DNA of 64,000 bases, taken from contig JALNQF010000033.1 in assembly GCA_028456385.1 (NCBI GenBank), positions 1-64,000 of the forward strand. The letters are read 5' to 3'. Under the pieces are notes generated by a model. The model had not been told where the DNA came from and ran no database searches. It saw only the letters and a list, made by a program, of their open reading frames with translations. The first letter of the stretch is position 1. Each line of letters begins with the position of its first letter. Position numbers and translations under genes: made by a program. This document shows, piece after piece, positions 22,948 to 35,552 of this stretch. Source of the DNA: Ophiosphaerella korrae (Eukaryota; Ascomycota; Dothideomycetes; Pleosporales; Phaeosphaeriaceae).

Positions 22948-23759
22948 ACTGGATGTAGCGAATCTCTTCGCAATACCGAAAGGTCTCTGGCGGCAAGATC
23001 TAATCTGATGGTGAACAGTGCCTCGCCACTCTTGGGACCTGAGGAAGTGCGCCTTTCCTGAATTAGGCTGTCGGGGGAATTGGATCAGGAAAGTTAACGT
23101 TGTTTATTATATAGTAGTCTCTAGGTATAGGTTACGTTTAGGTTTGAGTTGCTGTGACTATGAGGTACATGTTGTGACAAAGCACGTCGAATCACGCAAT
23201 CGAGAAAGCGCAAATGTCGGTCCCTGCGCGTCAACCGTGCGTGTCAACACAGCGGTGAAAGTTTATTACCTATTTCGTATGCGCTCTGGGATGGATTCAA
23301 TGGTGATATACGAACTATAACTGCTCAGTGGTGCCCAATTGACGCACGGTTGGGTCGCTTTGACAGACTCTGATCAGGTGAAGGAGCTTCTCCACGGGGT
23401 CCTCAAAACTGTCGCATTACGTATCTGAATCTTAGCTGACCCAGAAAAGCCTGTAAACAGGAGTTGTGAGACTAGTGCAGCATGAAGTATGTAAGCAGTC
23501 ACTGAAAGTTGACCTTATCTCAACGCGCGCGAAGACCTCTACCCAAAAGTGAATATGCATCAAACCTTTCTATGAATGCGTTAAGAACACCAGAGAACAT
23601 CTCCGTTTATATGTGTTGCTCTTCGCGCAGACTGATGTTGGGGAAAGTAGGGAACAGGTAGAATTGGAACAAACTTTCGTAAAAGACACGCCATGAGCAA
23701 ATTAAATTGAGATCAAAACTTACCAGGAAAGGAATAATCCAAGAAAAACAAACAGTAAC
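22948..23759. other. 0.8-kb region, nothing supported
   Basis: Upstream of the UPF0643 gene and downstream of POT1. Only short frames; no tRNA-like fold or repeat recognised. Confidence 0.55.
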
Positions 23760-25630
23760 CTATAGATCAGCTAGTATTCTTGTGTGTGCGAGCTTGTGCA
23801 TTCGTTTGTATCCTGTTGGATACTTGTTGCTTATGTGCACTTCATAGCCGTACTCTTCAATGCAACAATCGAAAGGCTTGTTTTGAAGTCTGTTGTCACC
23901 ATGCGGGAGAGGCATGTCAGATCCCCTGTCCCTCAGCTCGGTTTTCAATTCGAGAAGATTTCCCCACAGAATAAAGAGCTTCTCTTGCAACTGATTGAGA
24001 AGTTTGGGATTATTCCGAAGGCTGCAGTAAAGTCAGCGTCTGGCTCATCGCGACACATTCAAATCCTACTCTTCGGCATCCATATCCAATAGATGTTGCC
24101 CAGCTTCGTTTCCTACTAAGACAAGCAGTTTTTCTGAGACAGTGTTGGACGGCACTTTTGCATCTTCGACTTGTAAGGCAAAACCCCATTCCCAGCGCTG
24201 CTTATTGGGGTTTGCTCTTTTGTTCCAGTTGGGATCATCTGTGCAGTGTGCAAAGAGTTCTAATTCAGGCGGAAAGAAATCGATGACTCGAACACGGCTC
24301 CGGTGTTTACAATTGATGAATGGGTAGATAACTTCGTTGTACTTAGGAGTCTGAGATTTGAGACGAGGGTTGTAGACGATCTCCGACACTGTAGAGAGCT
24401 GGGTCTCGGGGAAGCCAGCGCGGACTGTAAAGGTAAGCAAACGTAAAGTCAATATGCCTGGCCAACAGACTTACTATTGGTGTTTATACCGCTGCGCGCT
24501 GCTTCCCATTCTTCTGCCTTTTTTGCTAATTCTTCTTGATCCTGCTCACTTTGTAATTTATGTTTTGCTTTCTTTTCTGCTTTCTTCTGTGCAGCTGTCC
24601 TAGCAGAAGGCTTCGTGGGTATATCTTTAATCTTGTCAAAGGCAGACTTCGTCGAGCGCGATTCATATTCCTGCCTTCGTTGTTCAAGCTCTTTGATATG
24701 TGATGAAATCAACAGCTTGTTGATGTCACGTTGACCAGGCCGCTCCCTGTCCTCATGCAGCACACCCTCAAGTTTGTTGGCACGTGACATTTTCGTATGC
24801 ACGTTTCTGAGAGACACATAGTCACCAGCCGAGAGATTTTCACGCGCCCAAGACGCATTATTGCCATGAAGAATGATGTTCATGGTCAATTGTCCGTAAG
24901 GTCCCTTCCATGATTCCTGGCCTAAGTAACCGTAGTCCTCGTCATCACGTTCTGCGTAATGGAAGAGATTGGTGTTTGCTGTATAGTCGGTCACTTTCAG
25001 ATCGACAGCGCCCTGGTTAAGGTAGTAAACATTGACTACTTGTGCCCGAATGTCATAGAAGCGGTTAAAATCTAGGTCTTTAATCAACGACTGCCTGTCT
25101 GACGCGACAGCTCGCACTGCGCTGATGGCAGCATATTGCTTTACTTGTTGCACAGAACCAGACGCAGCATGTTTCAGATGGATCACAGCCATCTGTTCAA
25201 GTGGCGAGGGATCTCTGGTACCGGGCATGGCGAAGCTGAAAAGGCGCTGAGAACCCGCCTGATACGCCTGGCTAAGCTCTGGCACAGGGATTTTGTCAGA
25301 TGGGAAGATGAGGGCGCCAGAAGAGAAATGGGACACGACGTCGGTTCGGGAGTTCCAAGCGGTTTTTTTGAAGTTCCGAAGGAGGGCAACGCCTCCAACA
25401 CCCTTGAGCTTGGGAAGTTTGCGTTCGGCAGAGAAGATGCGGCAAGTGATGATCGAATCGGTGCCAACAGTGCCAGTAGTGAAGTCATCCTGTATGGTGA
25501 ACTCGAGTACCCAGTCAGTGCCTCTACTCTGCCTCGGCTCCTTGGCGCTGATGACAACCCCAATCAGGTTGACCGTGTTGGAGGCCGCGTCGCCGACATG
25601 TTTGATAGCAGTGAAACCCTTTGGCAGCAT
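23760..25630 (-). CDS. POT1: Protection of telomeres protein 1
   Basis: Exons (minus) 25630-24475, 24424-24070 and 24021-23760, 590 residues; introns 50 and 48 bp. Intron 2 (GTAGGA donor, GCTGAC branch, CAG acceptor) is needed to join DMDAED to LRNNPKLL and to reach the typical POT1 C-terminus LFILWGN...FDCCIEEYG. Without it the frame stops early. The N-terminal OB fold begins at MLPKGFTAIKHV with VNLIGVVISAKEP, WVLEFTIQD and CRIFSAERKLPKLKGVGGVALLRNFK. A second OB-like region covers FYDIRAQVVNVYYL to VSLRNVHTKM. A lysine/alanine-rich linker follows. Pot1 binds the single-stranded telomeric G-rich overhang and caps chromosome ends within shelterin-like complexes in the nucleus. Confidence 0.9.
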
Positions 25631-26010
25631 TGGAGAGGGCCGAAAGCGGCTAGCGCATACCTGGGCAACAAAGGCAACGGTGCAGCAAGACGAGGAGACG
25701 TGGATGGGGGTGTGGCGATGCTGCTTGGAGACGGCAACGCGCAGAGCAACTGGTTTTATTGTTTGCTGCTGGGAGGCGTGGGACACGGGCAGTAAATGGT
25801 GGCAGAGGCGGTTGGCCAGGCAGGCCGGCGGTGGTGCTTGGGTGAAGCGCTAGGCGGCCAACGCTAAGACAGTGCGCTTTGCCGCTTCCGCCTTTTCACC
25901 TCCCTGCACGACCCCACGAGCAGGAGGATAAATCGCCTCTGCAAACAAACACTCCTCACCCCGCCCACCGCCTCACCACACCCTCGCCCTCAACCACCGT
26001 CGCCGCAACC
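25631..26010. promoter_or_regulatory. Bidirectional promoter POT1/importin alpha
   Basis: 380 bp between two head-to-head starts; the importin side is rich in CACC/CCGCC pyrimidine tracts typical of highly expressed fungal genes. Confidence 0.5.
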
Positions 26011-27834
26011 ATGGCTGACAAGTACATCCCCGAACACCGCCGCACGACGTTCAAGGCCAAGAGCGCCTTCAAGCCCGACGAGCTCCGCCGTCGTCGTGAA
26101 GAGCAACAGGTAGAGATCCGCCGGGCCAAGCGCGAAGAGAATCTTGCAAAGCGTCGCGGTATTTCCGGCAGAGACCAGCCCGGCGCCTCGCTGGGTGCAG
26201 CCCCCGACAGCGACGATGAGGGCGGCAATATTGAGAGTCAGGTGCGTGTCTTGCCCCCATACCCCCCATTCATGCCCGTGCCCCTCCTTGGTCCGCAGAG
26301 ACGAGCACCACAACTAACACGTCGTGTCATGTGACAGCTGAACGAAGAGCTCCCCCAGATGGTCAAGGGCGTCTTCTCTGAGCAGATCGACGAGCAGATC
26401 CAAGCCACCACCAAGTTCCGCAAGCTGCTGTCCAAAGAGCGCAACCCCCCCATCGAGCGCGTCATCGAGACGGGCGTGGTGAGCCGCTTTGTCGAGTTCC
26501 TGCGCTCCCCCCACACTCTGGTCCAGTTCGAGGCCGCATGGGCGCTCACCAACATCGCCTCGGGCTCTGCCCAGCAGACACAGGTCGTCATCGAGGCCGG
26601 TGCCGTGCCCATCTTCGTCGAGCTGCTCAGCAGCCACGAGCCCGACGTGCGCGAGCAGGCCGTCTGGGCTCTCGGTAACATCGCCGGTGACAGCCCTGCG
26701 TGCCGCGACTTTGTCCTCCAGGCCGGTGCCCTCCGCCCGCTGCTGTCCTTGTTGGGCGATAGCCGCAAGCTGAGCATGCTGCGAAACGCCACCTGGACCT
26801 TGAGCAACTTCTGCCGTGGAAAGACGCCGCAGCCAGACTGGCAGACTGTACGTACACCCTCTCCACCACGGCCCCTCGCTCTTGCATCATCCACTGACCC
26901 TCCCCAGATCCAGCCTGCTCTCCCCGTCCTCGCCAAGCTCGTATACTCGCTGGATGACGAGGTCCTAATCGATGCATGCTGGGCTATTTCATACCTTTCA
27001 GATGGCTCCAACGATAAGATCCAGGCCGTCATCGAGGCCGGCATTCCCCGCCGTCTTGTCGAACTCTTGATGCACGCCTCCACCTCGGTACAGACCCCGG
27101 CCCTGCGATCTGTCGGCAACATCGTCACTGGTGATGATGTTCAGACCCAGGTCATCATCAACTGTGGCTCACTTCCTGCACTCCTTTCGCTGTTGAGCTC
27201 GACTAAAGATGGGATTCGCAAGGAAGCGTGCTGGACCATCTCCAACATCACTGCCGGCAACTCTACCCAAATCCAGGCTGTCATTGATGCCAATATCATC
27301 CCGCCTCTGATCCACCTCCTCCAGAACGGCGATTTTAAGACGCGGAAAGAGGCTTGCTGGGCTATCTCTAACGCCACCTCAGGTGGTCTCCAGAAGCCAG
27401 CTCAGATCCGCTACTTGGTACAAAGCGGCTGCATCAAGCCACTATGTGACCTTCTCGTCTGCCCTGACAACAAAATCATCCAGGTGGCCCTCGACGGTCT
27501 TGAGAATATTCTCAAGGTTGGCGACATGGATAAAGAGTCCGGTCAGGATGGGACTGGTGGCGAACCTATCAACCGCTACGCTCTCTTCATCGAGGAGGTT
27601 GGTGGTATGGAGAAGATCCATGAGTGCCAGAACAACGCCAACGAGGAGATTTACATGAAGGCATACAACATCATCGAGAAGTACTTCTCAGACGAGGAGG
27701 GCGACGCTGAGAACATGGGCGAAGGTGGCCCACAGGTCAATCAGGAAGGTCACTTCGGTTTCGGCGCAGGCAACACTCAACAACAGCAGCAAAACTTCAA
27801 TTTCGCCAATGGGGGTGACTCGATGGATATGTAA
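26011..27834 (+). CDS. SRP1: Importin subunit alpha (karyopherin alpha)
   Basis: Exons 26011-26241, 26338-26847 and 26908-27834, 555 residues; introns 96 and 60 bp. The basic importin-beta-binding segment ([25 protein letters not shown], written here in part as [20 protein letters not shown]) is followed by about ten armadillo repeats with the NLS-binding W/N ladder: [55 protein letters not shown] and [11 protein letters not shown]. The C-terminus is acidic and then Q/N/G-rich. The protein carries NLS cargo together with importin beta through the nuclear pore. Codon use is strongly C-ending, consistent with high expression. Confidence 0.97.
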
Positions 27835-28783
27835 ACGGTGCAATGCCGTGTACAACTCCTCGTTCATCAAGTTGTGGCCTGTATTGGATGCAGTGATGGT
27901 CTCGTTCCATGGCATACCAGCCGCCCTCGGGTCACAGGGACATAGCACTCATTGCTGGATCCAACATCGCACTTTGGACATGCCAACTAAACCCCACGCA
28001 GCTAGACTCGGCCACTCCCAGCTGGACATTTCCTTCGCTATACCCCCACACATCCCCCGGCTAGTTTTATCCGAGCCACCCCCCTTGTTATGACATGTAC
28101 GCAACATGAAAGATACACCGTCTTGTAATCCCCCAAATGTTATTATCCGCATCATATCCCCGGCGTTGTGTGGTTGACGTGCTGCTTCTATCCGATGTGG
28201 AACAATGGAAGAGTAAGACTAGGGTAAGCTGGGCTGGGTGGTTTGTCTAGTTAGGTGAGTGACTGGAAGGCTCAGGGGGACGAGCGCAGAAAAGCACACA
28301 GCAACCCATTCGGATCAGTCATATAGCTGAATATACTGCCGAGCTATCGGCCTTAAAAATGCGTGCTTGGAATCTCATGCCGTGACTGTTGACTATGACA
28401 AGCGTGCCCACCAACTGATGACGCTAGTCTAGTCATGCTTCGAGCGTCGTTCCCAACACCCCCGCGCGACCCCAAAGTCACATGGCGTGGGGAACACCTC
28501 AAGCTTCAGAGCTCATCAAGCGTATTCTGTGAAATAAGTTCGAGCATGGCGATGTCTTGTGATTCGCTTCAAACGCCCCCAGAGCACTATGTTCCTTCGT
28601 TCGTCTTCTCTGGCATAATGGCTGGGGCCGATGGCGCAATATTTACAATCACACCGCTGTCCTAATTGCAGCCACGCTCTGCAATCAATGCCCATATTCC
28701 ACGCAGCGAAAATACCGGTCTCTCTGCACATTCCGTTATACAGATAAAACAAGTGTAATAATTGGAACTTGTTGACATTCGAC
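27835..28783. other. 0.95-kb intergenic region
   Basis: 3' flank of importin alpha and promoter of the DUG3 gene; no supported feature. Confidence 0.55.
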
Positions 28784-30121
28784 ATGTGTCGATTCATGGC
28801 AGGTCTTGAAAGACAGGCATATCATACCCTTAACCTAACAGAAGCAGGTATATAAAGGCAAGGATGAGATACTTCTATCAGAGCTTATCCTAAACCCCTC
28901 ACACTCCATACTTACTCAGTCGTTCGATTCACGCCTCCGTCTGGTAAGGGACCACCCTCTCGCCGAGCGTGCTATTGCCCACGCGACTCACAACCTACAG
29001 GATCGCCGACGTCCGCATAATGGCGATGGCTTTGGCCTTGGCTACTACACGTCCCCCTCTCTCGGCCCCGAGCCTTGCGTCTTTACATCGACCATTCCAG
29101 CATGGAACTGCATCAACCTCTCACGCATCGCATCCAAAACAACATCGTCGCTTATCTTCGCCCATGTGCGTGCAACCACCGAAGGCAATCTATCTGATTC
29201 AAACTGCCACCCTTTCTCATACAAGAGCTTGATGTTTATGCACAATGGTGGCATAGGATGTTTCCGTCAGATCAAGCGGCGCCTAGCGCTGAGTCTGAAC
29301 GAGCCGTGGTTTACGCTGGTACAGGGAAGCACAGACAGCGAATGGGCATTCGCTACCTTCCTAGACTGCCTAGATAAAGCGGGTATCTCACCAGATTCAG
29401 AGCCAGGCCAAGGTGGCTTCGGCCACACAGTGCTGCGCAAAGCGATTTTAAAGACCATCGAGCGCATCAACGGCTTCATCAAGGAGATTGTGGGCGACGA
29501 AGGCATGGGGAATGAAGATAGCAGAAGTCTACTCAACTTTGCCGTCACAGATGGGGAGAGTGTAGTATGCACTCGCTATGTGAGCTCCAAAACCGACGAA
29601 GCAGCTAGCTTGTTCTTCTCTAGCGGAACGAGCTGGAAAGAGCTACAATCCAGTGATTCGAGATCAGATCGATCCAAGGCTACAGAAGGAGAAGGAAGAG
29701 ACTATGTCATGGAGCGACGAGACAAAGGTTCAGATATCATCCTCGTAGCTAGTGAGCCCTTGACTTTTGAGCGAGGTTCGCTGCCCCCTTCCTCTTTCCA
29801 CCATGTTCACCTATCTGCTATGTGATTTGCTAACATGTCACCAAATTAGACAATTGGGTGACCGTCCCGACAAATAGTACCCTAACCATATCCAAGCAAA
29901 CCGTCATGATTCATCCTATTATTGATGAATTCTACTCATCAAATCCTGCACATGAACGCTCGGCTGGCTTTGCGCAGGCAAAGGGCCAGACAGTCACAGG
30001 GCCAGATAAGCGTGTGTTGACAGACAATGGTCTAGAGAGGTTGGGGAGTGAAGACGAGGAAGGTGCTAGTAGGAGGGGAGATGTAGTGGTTGGTGCAATT
30101 AGGCGGCTAAGGGTAGAGTAA
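28784..30121 (+). CDS. DUG3: Glutamine amidotransferase of the DUG glutathione-degradation complex
   Basis: Exons 28784-28798, 28848-28943, 29001-29775 and 29850-30121, 385 residues. Exon 1 encodes only MCRFM; it joins in frame to VYKGKDEILLSELI only if intron 1 (49 bp, CTAAC branch) uses a GC donor (ATG/GCAGGT), because every nearby GT donor leads to a stop. Cys2 is the class II amidotransferase nucleophile; RRPHNGDGFGLGYY, HVRATTEG and FMHNGGIG are the other glutaminase motifs. Intron 3 has a GTTCGC donor and TTGCTAAC branch and restores FERDNWVTVPTNS. In yeast, Dug2-Dug3 releases glutamate from glutathione in the cytosol, an alternative to gamma-glutamyl transpeptidase. Confidence 0.88.
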
Positions 30122-30634
30122 TGAAGGAGGACCGGACGATGAAGAGATGGTATCGCAAGTAATAATCGGCGAAGCGATGGGTATTAGGGAGTCAAGGGGC
30201 GTTCCAAATTGTTCGGTGATCAAATGGTTATGGAGATGACTCAAAACCACTACAAAAGTGGAATTGGAAGTGTTGATAACTCCCACATTTTCCCAGTTGA
30301 CCAATACATTTTGATACATTGATCTGCTTTGAGCATTTACTTTTAGAAATTCCATCACTGCTTTGCCATGTACCCAGTCCCTTTACAGTGCTAGTACTAC
30401 CACATATTTACTGCTACCTCTTTTACGATTTGCATACCTAGCCCTCACTAATGAAGAACCATGGCCACTTTTACACCACTCTTTCATTTGCCTGTAGTGT
30501 CTTCAATGCACGTTCTTGATTGTGTCGAGCAGAGAACCCATATATCTTTAGATGTGATCGTGCTGAAGCTCCAATTCGAGTTTGCTATAGACCTCCCTCC
30601 TTCAGCTTTTGACTAAGAGTGTCTCTTCGAGCAT
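30122..30634. other. Convergent intergenic region
   Basis: 3' flanks of DUG3 and the HOT13-like gene; nothing recognised. Confidence 0.6.
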
Positions 30635-30985
30635 TCAAACGGCTCGGTCCATCTCGAAGTACATACTCCAGTGGTTCTTGCACCCTGGATTGAAGGGACT
30701 TCCACAATCTGTACACTGACTCCCACTCTTCATATACTCATCCACTGTCAGTACGTATCTGCACGCTCCACAAAGCACGGCCTTTTCATTCCTGCGATCT
30801 TGCGGCCAAACATCCGACTTATGAATTTCGCAAGCATCATGACAACCGATGCAAGCATAGAACTTCTCGCAGCAGAAGTGCTTAATGGCAACAATGTCTA
30901 GTGATGAGTGCCAATGAACGCATTGCGTCAAGGCTGAGACGGAGAGGCCGTGCACTGTGGGAGGTGAAAATGTGGTAGCTGACAT
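30635..30985 (-). CDS. HOT13: CHY-type zinc-finger protein (HOT13-like)
   Basis: Single exon of 116 residues from ATG 30985. Almost the whole protein is a CHY zinc finger: CVHWHS (Cys/His pair), IKHFCCEKFYACIGCHD, CEIH, CGACRYVLT, CTDCGSPFNPGCKNHW. Cys and His spacing and length match Hot13, the intermembrane-space protein that keeps the disulfide carrier Mia40 free of zinc and so supports import of small cysteine proteins such as Tim9. A TIM9 gene lies 18.5 kb away, but this is probably coincidence. Plain cytosolic CHY proteins without RING are the alternative. Confidence 0.85.
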   Translation of the reverse strand: MSATTFSPPTVHGLSVSALTQCVHWHSSLDIVAIKHFCCEKFYACIGCHDACEIHKSDVWPQDRRNEKAVLCGACRYVLTVDEYMKSGSQCTDCGSPFNPGCKNHWSMYFEMDRAV

Positions 30986-31503
30986 GGTGGGGGATGTAAG
31001 GACGTGGGTGAAGCCTCACGCTCAATAATGTTAAAATTCTAGGGCTGAGCTAGCTCGGTTGTGATTAGCATCCAGGAAGAATGCACACAGCACATCCCTA
31101 CCAAAGTCAAGCTTCACTTGGTCGGTGTGAATGGAGCCATGGTGACCACAGCAACTATATCCTGAGTAACATAGAGGTATGGAACACACCACCTATGGTC
31201 CTTGCAGGCATGAAGAAGAGATTTTGCGAAGAGAAGATTCTTTTATTTCGGATCCGCTATCTCCATAGTTTTCTGCCATGCCCACGGCTGTGCAGAAGCA
31301 AGCAAACCCGATGTTCGCCGAAAGCCTCTTCTCAGCTGAGACAGAAAGTCGTCACTGCCCCGCCCCCGCCAAACTTATAACCCAAACATTGTAGCTCCCC
31401 TCAACAGCGCATTGCACCACCACAACTGGCAGAGTCTCTTTCATATACTGCATTCGCAATATCGCATCACTTTACGGTCAGAAGAAAAATAGCAAGCGTC
31501 AAA
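30986..31503. promoter_or_regulatory. Bidirectional promoter HOT13/TPI
   Basis: 518 bp between head-to-head starts. The TPI side has a pyrimidine/CACCACCACAACT-type leader before the ATG. Confidence 0.5.
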
Positions 31504-32451
<948 letters not shown>

Positions 32452-32731
32452 ATGCATGGCAGTGAAGCGCGATTGTGAAGAACGCAACCTACATTACCTA
32501 GGGGAATGGCTATGTAGTTTTTCAATAACACATCTGAAGCATACCTATGTGCCTTATTTTCGTCTTTGATACGAATTCGCAAAGATGCGGTACCCGTTGA
32601 TTCAAAGTGCGCCAACCATGCCGAGTCTTTTGTACATTCGTGATAGCCTCGAGTTTGTTGTCCCTCGAGCGCTTCTCTACCCCCTCGCTCTTTCCCATTG
32701 TCAACACGTATAAAGCCGCCATATGATTCCT

Positions 32732-33220
32732 TCAAATCTTCACCTTCGCTCCATGGAACGGGTCCCAAATGCCTCTCACACTCTCGTTCAAACTGGTTAC
32801 CGGCTTGCCCAGCCTCTTGTTCTTTTCGCCAGTACTGTTGCGTAGTATCTCCGCCTTCAGTCTGACTTCCTGATTCTGCAGGTTCTTAACGCATATCGAT
32901 CGTTGGGTCCCATTGATGTACTCTGCGATGATGACGGGATGTTTCTGTGGGCGTGGGCTGACCGAGATTTCGATTCCTGGGTTGTTGCGGGCAAAAGCGG
33001 GCAGCGAGGATTTTATAAAGTCGTTCATCCCTCGCGAGGAGCCCCACCAGTTGCAATAGTGGAAGCTGAGAGATTTGCAGGGAAGGATGAAGGAGCCGAC
33101 GCCATTCTAGAGGATGCAGGTAAGTGGGTGAACATATTGTATTATATATCAAATGATATGCTACAATGAATTGACACATACTTGCGCCTTTGCGACTGTC
33201 CTGATGGCAGACAACGGCAT
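32732..33220 (-). CDS. MRPL51: Mitochondrial large-subunit ribosomal protein mL43
   Basis: Exons (minus) 33220-33182 (MPLSAIRTVAKAQ) and 33106-32732, 137 residues; the 75-bp intron has a GTATGT donor and CTAG acceptor and is phase 0. Exon 2 opens with NGVGSFILPCKSLSFHYCNW, then FIKSSLPAFARNNPGIEI, VSPRPQKHPVIIAEYINGTQ and SVRGIWDPFHG, the L51/S25/CI-B8 thioredoxin-like fold of mL43 with its usual RGIWDPFH ending. It is part of the mitochondrial 54S subunit; the first exon supplies a short basic targeting sequence. It is head-to-head with the U1-70K gene across 222 bp. Confidence 0.92.
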
Positions 33221-33442
33221 CTTGACATGCAATGGAGACTGACTGCACCCCACCGCTAGCGGTTCCTAGCCGTAAACTTTGGTGTTGCGCAGTCACGTGA
33301 GAACTATTGCCTGCCGCTAACTCGAAGTCGCAGCTTGCTTTACGTTCGTCCTTGGAACTTACCCTTTGCCGTCACTCCCTCCCCATCTTCATTCCAACTA
33401 CATCACATCGCCAGCTGGAGCGCATTCCGGCGATCGCCCAAC
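33221..33442. promoter_or_regulatory. Compact bidirectional promoter mL43/U1-70K
   Basis: 222 bp between the two start codons contains both promoters; no TATA box seen. Confidence 0.5.
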
Positions 33443-34679
33443 ATGACGGACAAGCTTCCCCCGATGCTCCTGAACCTCTTCGCCCCGCGGCCACCGCTGC
33501 GCTGGGTGGAGCCTTCTGACCACGCGCCAGAGAAGCGCTGCACACCCAAGATCTCTGGCGTCGCACAATACCTACAGGCCTTGAAAGAGTACAAAGATGC
33601 CGACAACTACGTGCCGACCGATAGCTGGCTGCAAAAGCGCGACCGCAAGAAGCTCGAGAAAAAGGAGAAACAGGAGAAGCTTCTCACCGAAGGCATTCAG
33701 CAGTGTACGTTGCTATGCCGCGCGCTGTCGCATGGCATTTCCCTTTCCTCATCTAGTCACATGCTTACGTCGCACAGACAAGCCCAGCGAGGATCCCAAG
33801 GTGCAGGGCGACGCCTTCAAGACCCTCTTCGTAGCTCGACTCGCGTACGGCGTCACCTCCGACGACCTTGAACGCGAATTTGGTCGATACGGCCCCATCG
33901 AGCGCGTCCGTATTGTCGAAGACATCACGGCTCCAAGTGACGCGCCGGCCAAAAAGCGGAAGCGCGGCTATGCCTTTATCGTGTATGAGCGCGAAAGGGA
34001 CATGAAGGCCGCTTACAAGGAGACCGATGGCACCAAGATCAAAGACCGACGCGTTCTTGTCGATGTAGAACGTGGCCGCACTGTCTCTGGATGGCGTCCT
34101 CGCCGCTTCGGTGGAGGCCTGGGTGGTCGAGGCTACACCAAAGGACCTGCTGCGCGTGGCGCGCCTGGTGGTTTTGGCGCGCCAGCTGGCCCTGGAGGTT
34201 TTGGAGGTCGTGGCGGCGGTTTCCAAGGTGGATTTGGTGGTCGAGGAGGTGGCCGCGGTGGATTCGGTGGAGACCGAGGCGGATTTGGCGGTGGTCGCGG
34301 TGGTGGATTTGGCGGCGGCCGAGGCGGAGGTGGGTTTGGAGGTGGACGAGGGGGTATTGGCTACCAGTCGAACGGGTATGGTCCCCCCGATGGCGCTCCC
34401 GCCGGGCCTCGCGCTCCACGAGACGGTGGGTTTGGTGGTGGGCGTGGTGGCTATGGTGGGGATCGCGGGCCGGGAGGCGGTCGACACAGTGACGACAGGC
34501 GAGGTGGCGGCGGCTACGATCGAGGCTCAAGTGGTGCGAACAATGAACCCCTGGGCAGTAGAGACCGACACCGCGATGGTGGTCGAGATGGTGGGTACTC
34601 CCGAGATGACGACTCACGCAAGCGTGGGTACGAAGGCGACAGCTACGACAATCCGAGACAGCAGCGAAGGAGGTATTGA
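33443..34679 (+). CDS. SNP1: U1 snRNP 70 kDa protein
   Basis: Exons 33443-33704 and 33778-34679, 387 residues; the 73-bp intron has a GTACGT donor and restores [14 protein letters not shown]. The N-terminal U1-70K segment ([20 protein letters not shown], then [11 protein letters not shown]) wraps the Sm ring. The RRM follows at about 100-180, with RNP2 TLFVARL and RNP1 RGYAFIVY; between them sits an unusual basic insert, APAKKRKR. After [22 protein letters not shown] comes a long RGG/GGF-rich tail in place of the RS tail of animals. U1-70K binds stem-loop I of U1 snRNA and helps define 5' splice sites. Confidence 0.95.
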
Positions 34680-35552
34680 GCCCTTCTAGTTGCTCAGGTA
34701 TGCCTCCGCCAGGGTTTGTCAAGTTACCTCCCTTTCTTTCACCTCAGCATTTCTCGTCGATGAGGGTAAGATGCACTTCGGTCAACTCTTGACGTTGGAA
34801 ACCACAGATGTCATACGGAATCGAAGAGAGGGTAAGCACATTCCACATGGTCACTACTAGGACTGCTGGACACTGCTATATCTTGGACAATTGGCCTCTT
34901 CGGTACTTTTTTACTGGCTCCTCGACTATCATTGGTAGGGCACAGGTACAGCACTCTTCATCATGGATTACATGGCACAGCTTCATCTCGACATTTGCGA
35001 ACAGGAGTTTCTCGGTATGCGCATTATGTTTCAGCGCGGGGTTGGCACAGTAATGGACGGGTAGGACAAGGTGATTCTCTTCTACATGTTTTACTACACA
35101 ATTTGCTTTGCAATGGTTAGTTCGGACGGGTAGGTATGTAAGTATCGGGCATGAAATGTGCGCCGTCAAGGTGAGGTTAACAGGTAAGGAACTCTTGAGT
35201 CCTCGCTTGGTGATCTTACTGTGATACATATACCAAGCTCTGTTGAAAGTTGCATTTGTACACTTGAAAGTATCGCTAGGCAGAGATGAAGGAATCTATG
35301 GCCTATGGAAGCCTATCCATCTGTATATATTGTAATCACATGTTAGGACATCCGGTGTTTCTACCGGGAATGTAAGACATGGGATACGTGATAGTACGTG
35401 TTTGACCCAACGCACCGGTCCTGTCAAATATGAGCATGCGACTCGAACCAAAGTTTGGAACGATATGGGAAAGAGGATTCATCTGCAATTCATTTGCTCA
35501 TTGTTAGAAACATTGACTCTGCGCTTTGACGATGTTGAGTGCAGCACCTGTT
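34680..35552. other. 0.87-kb convergent region
   Basis: 3' flanks of U1-70K and the UPRT gene; frames here lack support. Confidence 0.55.

Noticed and set aside
24066..24452. POT1 ending at the TAG of 24066-24068
   Set aside because: Would lose the conserved C-terminus; the 48-bp intron 24022-24069 has good signals and restores it.
34039..34722. Long alternative frames inside the RGG region of U1-70K on both strands
   Set aside because: They are by-products of the glycine-rich GGN codon repetition, which leaves other frames open.
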